Source of the DNA: Amyelois transitella
Taxonomy: Eukaryota; Arthropoda; Insecta; Lepidoptera; Pyralidae
NCBI RefSeq assembly: GCF_032362555.1
Contig: NC_083505.1
Span: 6,005,501-6,069,500 of the forward strand
Reading direction: 5' to 3'
Length of the DNA stretch: 64,000 bases
Within the stretch, counting starts at the first letter, position 1. Each line of letters starts with the position of its first letter. A program made the translations under genes and the position numbers. The notes under the pieces were generated by a model. It searched no databases. It was not told the origin of the DNA and saw only the letters and a list, made by a program, of their open reading frames with translations. Below are positions 60,412 to 64,000 of this stretch, piece after piece.

Positions 60412-60915
60412 ACCCAAGCTAATATAAAAGCGTAGTAAAAATAAAACCATACAAGTAGGTTCATAAAAAAAATTTATACAAATAATTACATAAACGATAA
60501 TTAATACTATTATTATTTTAAACAAAATTCTGCACGGGGCTTCGCTCCCTTCTAATCTAAGATGTTATAAAACAAAGGGGTAATATGAAGACATAATTAC
60601 ATATATAAAAATAAAAAAATACAAAGCGTTCATTAAAATTGATATTTATACATAACACCTAACCTAATGAGACATCGGCCTTAGGGCCCTTTAATACATA
60701 GCCATACATAGGCATTGTATAGAATGCTTGTTTAATACTGATTTCGTACAGTTTTTGTTGGCTCACTATAACAAATCATGGAAAAATATTATACTGTGCT
60801 GATAAGAAAACAACATTTTTTTTTTTGTTTTAAAATGTAACAAATAGATTATCGTCTGCTAAAAGTAGCAGACTAATCACAGATTAAGAGCTCAAAAAAA
60901 TCAATAACACTATCA

Positions 60916-62474
60916 TTATTTAACATATTTTTCCATGGTTTTTTTATGAAATTCTGACCTAAGTGAGTCATTGATAAATGTGTTGCCTTTCTTTTGTGGC
61001 TCAGAACGAGCACAGTTTTTGAAAACGACATCACCATCCCATCTTCTTTTCACCTTCATATAATTTTTTTGTTCTGCTCCCGAGTAATTCAACAGAGGAT
61101 TCCCAGAAAAAACGTTTTCCATTCGTATTCTCTCCTCTTCTCGTTTCTTTTCAGCTTCCTAAAACAAAAATTACATTATTTGTGACATGTCACGTCTTTA
61201 TCCCTTGCAGTAGCTTGGGTAGAAAATACAGTCTGCACTGTTGCCTGTACTATTAATAAAAAAACTCCTCAAGGCTATGTTTGGCTGCTTAGCTTGACGA
61301 TTGAAATTAACAGCAGGTATGTATGATTGTGTGATGATTAGATATAAAAGACATTCCAAAAAACTGGAAAGGTATAAAACATATGTATGTACTTGGTATT
61401 GAGGTATTATTTTAAAAATTGGATTTTTAGAGTTTTCTAGTTGAAAATAGGCATCATTTGCAGGTATCAAATGAAATAAAATAAAAATTAAACCCTGCCT
61501 ACTCTCCAGAGAGGTGAGGACGTAACAAAATTTCATTTAACAATGATGGTACTAACAACGAACTGTTCTCGCAAAAAATGTAAATAATCAAACTAAAAAT
61601 TACATACCTTCTTTGCCTGTTCTGTTGCTCGCTCTTTTTTTATTTTGTTCAATTCCTCTAATAATGCCGCAGTGTCATCATCGGAATCATCCGATTCTGA
61701 AGTATCTCCTTCAAGGGGATCATCCGCATCCAAAATTGCAGCGGGTACTTGATCCACTTTGGCTCTCTTTGCGGATGGTTCATTTAGCCTTCTTGTGCTC
61801 GGGCCTTTAATTTCTTTTTCTCTATCGTCTAGTTCTTTGCGAAAATCCCTTGATCGTAACTCTTCAGTGGTGCCTTGTCCTCGGTGTCTAAAAAGTAAGA
61901 ATAACATCATTTGTTAAAATTTAAATCAACTTCCTTTAGAACATTCAACACGCAGTTAAGATATTCGGACCAGTTGCTGCATAAATCTTCTTCCTCCTGG
62001 CATTAGAACCGGTTGCATCCTCAACACTCTGGAGAGGAGCCCGGGGTATGCCTTTGACCATGGATCCTGGATTGGGTGAGTCAGGATTTCACACGAAACG
62101 ACTCCCATCTGACCTCCGCAACCTTTGCACGTAAACCTAACCCATGTTGGATCGGTCGATGTTTTCCCTCGCCGTAAGAGCAGTTCGGTTAGTATTCAAA
62201 CTAGTGTAAATTAAAATCTAAAATAGTCATTGGTCTCAATTGGCCTTCCGTCCTGGTTGACCTGCTTTCATCCATACTTACAACATGACCAAACCATCCA
62301 AGCAATCCTTTTGAACTTTAAAGTGTCCAGATAAATCACTCACCTGTATTTTAATTTCGTATGTCCAGGCAGATCTCTACTGGAGTACTGTCGAGATATA
62401 GCGCTCAAATCCTTTTCGCCGCGTCCTTGTCCACCTCTAGCCGGATCAAAAGTGGGCCTTGCTGCCGTGGTCAT
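60916..62474 (-). CDS. Cwc15 paralogue, array copy 5
   Basis: Exons 62474-62344, 61887-61608 and 61158-60916. The protein is the same as copy 1, and the silent exon 2 variant is also that of copy 1. The composite insertion begins about 0.5 kb beyond its 3' end. Confidence 0.9.
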
Positions 62475-62750
62475 TTTCAATAATTGAGCTTTATTCAATT
62501 GTAGATACCTAATAATATATAATTATTTTTCCTTCAATATTCGTATGAGATTAGGTGTCTATGTAAGTACCTACTTATTATTCAGAATAGGTCTCAAATT
62601 ATTAAACAAGCTCTAACAACGATACCGCCACGCGGCCACGGACACGTACACCAGCAAATACCACGCACGATAAATTATTTGCAATTCGCTGCACCCTTGT
62701 TTGTTTTGTGTTGCAGTTTGCTTGCACTCTGCACCACGCAACGCACGACA

Positions 62751-64000
62751 CGTCACAACGAAGCGAAGCGATAGGTACCTACGTGTGTATCTCTGTACTG
62801 TACACGTAACCTAGGTACTTACCGAACACTGACATTGACACTGACACTGACAGCCGACTTTGATTGAATGTGGATTGAATGCTGTCAACTCTCACCGACG
62901 AGAAGGCGCTAGATCGTATCAAAAAAGCGCTAGATTGCAAATATTTACTATTTCGTGTGTATATATTATGTAGGTACTGCAGTATTGTTATTTCCGAAAG
63001 GATGAATCGATGTTGTTCTTTTGACATTCTCAGTACCTATAGTATCATATCAAATAACAGGGCTTCATAGTAACTATATACCTACACTATACTATAATAC
63101 ACATCATGACTAAATTGTGACTAAAGAATAGGACCACTCCATCTCTTTCCTATGGATGTCGTAAAAGGCGACTAAGGGATAGGCTTACAAACTTGGGATT
63201 CTATTTTAAGGCGATGGGCTAGCAACCTGTCGCTATTTTTGAATCTCAATTCTATCATTAAGCCAAATAGCTGAGCGTGGCCTATCAGTATTTTCAAGAC
63301 AATTGGCTCTGTCTACCCCACAAGGGATATAGACGTGACCATATGTATGTATGTACTAAATTGTGTCGTGCCTGTTCACAATGCAATATCGCACGGCAAA
63401 ACACAACGGTCGGTGCGGTGTAGGTAGGTGGTACCTATGTTTGTTTGCGACGCGAACTCCTATGAACGTTGAACGGAGATCTAAACGTCTAATCACTACT
63501 ATATTGATATTATAAAGGAAAGTCTCCATGTGTTAAATGTTCATACCAAATTTCAAGTAAATCGGTCCAGTGGATTATGCGTGTTGCGTCTCCAGACAGA
63601 CAGACAGAAAACTTTATTCCACTGAGAATATAAAAAGAAAAATATCCAATGTACAATGTACAATTTTTTTGTTCTTCAGATTGAATATAATACATATGTA
63701 TATTATGTACCTACTCCTACCTATATCACGTTTTCATCTCTTAAGGTGTAGACGCAGCCAACGGTCATAATAGAGCCATCTCTTCAATGTGTCGTAAGGC
63801 GATTTTTATTAAGTATAATTTTTTTTGTACATTGTTAATGTAGTAGAGTAGATTTTGCTTTTCGAAATCCTATTGGATTGTCATCAAGAATTTTAATTTT
63901 TTGCTAAAACGCTATATAAATATACTTTCGAAAAGACTGGAAGGCCATGCCTTCCTCCATGACTTAATAATTTATAAATACATACATATACCTATACCTA
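62751..64000. repeat. Array unit 6, cut by the window end
   Basis: Contains the spacer with its SINE and the start of the Cwc15 3' flank. Its gene copy, if present, lies beyond the window. Confidence 0.93.

Larger units (their letters stand above)
58355..60435. mobile_element. 2.08-kb composite insertion in unit 5
   Basis: Flanked by TAAAAATAAA at 58345-58354 and 60436-60445, present once in the other units, so it looks like a 10-bp target duplication. Inside are the 214-bp palindrome, a SINE piece, a THAP-type first exon with its upstream region, and a CATA microsatellite. The word ACTACGCTTTTA near the left end is inverted at the right end (TAAAAGCGTAGT, 60425-60436). No transposase is visible. 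It may be one non-autonomous element or several nested events. Confidence 0.75.
56980..62750. repeat. Array unit 5 (5771 bp, with a composite insertion)
   Basis: The unit is interrupted at 58355-60435 in the spacer downstream of its Cwc15 copy. Outside the insertion it carries the exon 2 and flank variants of unit 1 but the intron base (GATGGTACTAAC) of units 2-4. Confidence 0.93.
39040..64000. repeat. Tandem array of about 3.68-kb units carrying Cwc15 paralogues
   Basis: Unit starts, set at the word CGTCACAACGAAGCGAAGCG, are 39040, 42721, 46403, 53299, 56980 and 62751. Units 1, 2 and 4 are 3681-3682 bp. Unit 3 (6896 bp) holds a hAT element plus its 8-bp duplication, exactly 3214 bp extra. 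Unit 5 (5771 bp) holds a 2.08-kb insertion. Unit 6 is cut by the window end, so the array may be longer. Each unit reads: about 1.2 kb of spacer with a SINE, 0.7 kb of Cwc15 3' flank, then the three-exon gene on the minus strand and about 280 bp of 5' flank. Confidence 0.97.

Noticed and set aside
39040-62750. The repeated units as an assembly duplication artefact
   Set aside because: Units differ by unit-specific insertions with exact target duplications and by scattered bases, including a protein change in copy 4. A looped assembly would not invent these.

Overview
The window is eukaryotic and very probably lepidopteran nuclear DNA. It is AT-rich and full of the word AGGTACCTAC and its parts. 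The genes are long and intron-split with GT-AG borders, and the dispersed repeats look like those I know from moth genomes. The species cannot be named from the sequence alone.

Layout. (1) 1-5943, plus strand: nine exons of an SLC9B/NHA-type sodium/proton antiporter whose 5' end lies outside the window. (2) 5944-11109: 3' UTR and non-coding DNA with SINEs, a TA microsatellite and a perfect hairpin. (3) 11110-23226, minus: an eight-exon Methuselah-like seven-helix receptor of 721 residues. (4) 26444-32743, minus: a seven-exon BMP ligand of the Gbb/BMP5-8 type, 420 residues. Its mature domain has serine in place of the cysteine that normally links the two chains. (5) 35547-37644, minus: a three-exon Cwc15 spliceosome gene of 217 residues. 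(6) 39040 to beyond 64000: a tandem array with a basic unit of about 3.68 kb. Five complete units each carry an intact three-exon second-generation Cwc15 paralogue on the minus strand, and a sixth unit runs off the end.

The array is the most unusual thing here. The copies are nearly identical to each other, introns and spacers included, but all differ from the neighbouring Cwc15 gene at the same 16 residues. Exon 1 differs from the single gene only by synonymous changes. An old duplication therefore came first and a recent amplification second. Unit 3 carries a 3206-bp hAT transposon with an exact 8-bp target duplication. Unit 5 carries a 2.08-kb composite insertion holding a perfect 214-bp inverted repeat, a THAP-type first exon and a SINE fragment. 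These unit-specific insertions and scattered base differences argue against an assembly loop.

The annotated genes do not form a pathway. Antiporter, receptor, growth factor and splicing factor look like ordinary neighbours. One SINE family, with TATG-repeat tails and 8-12 bp target duplications, recurs across the window. It marks insertions on both sides of the Cwc15 duplication. No tRNA, rRNA or viral element was recognised.
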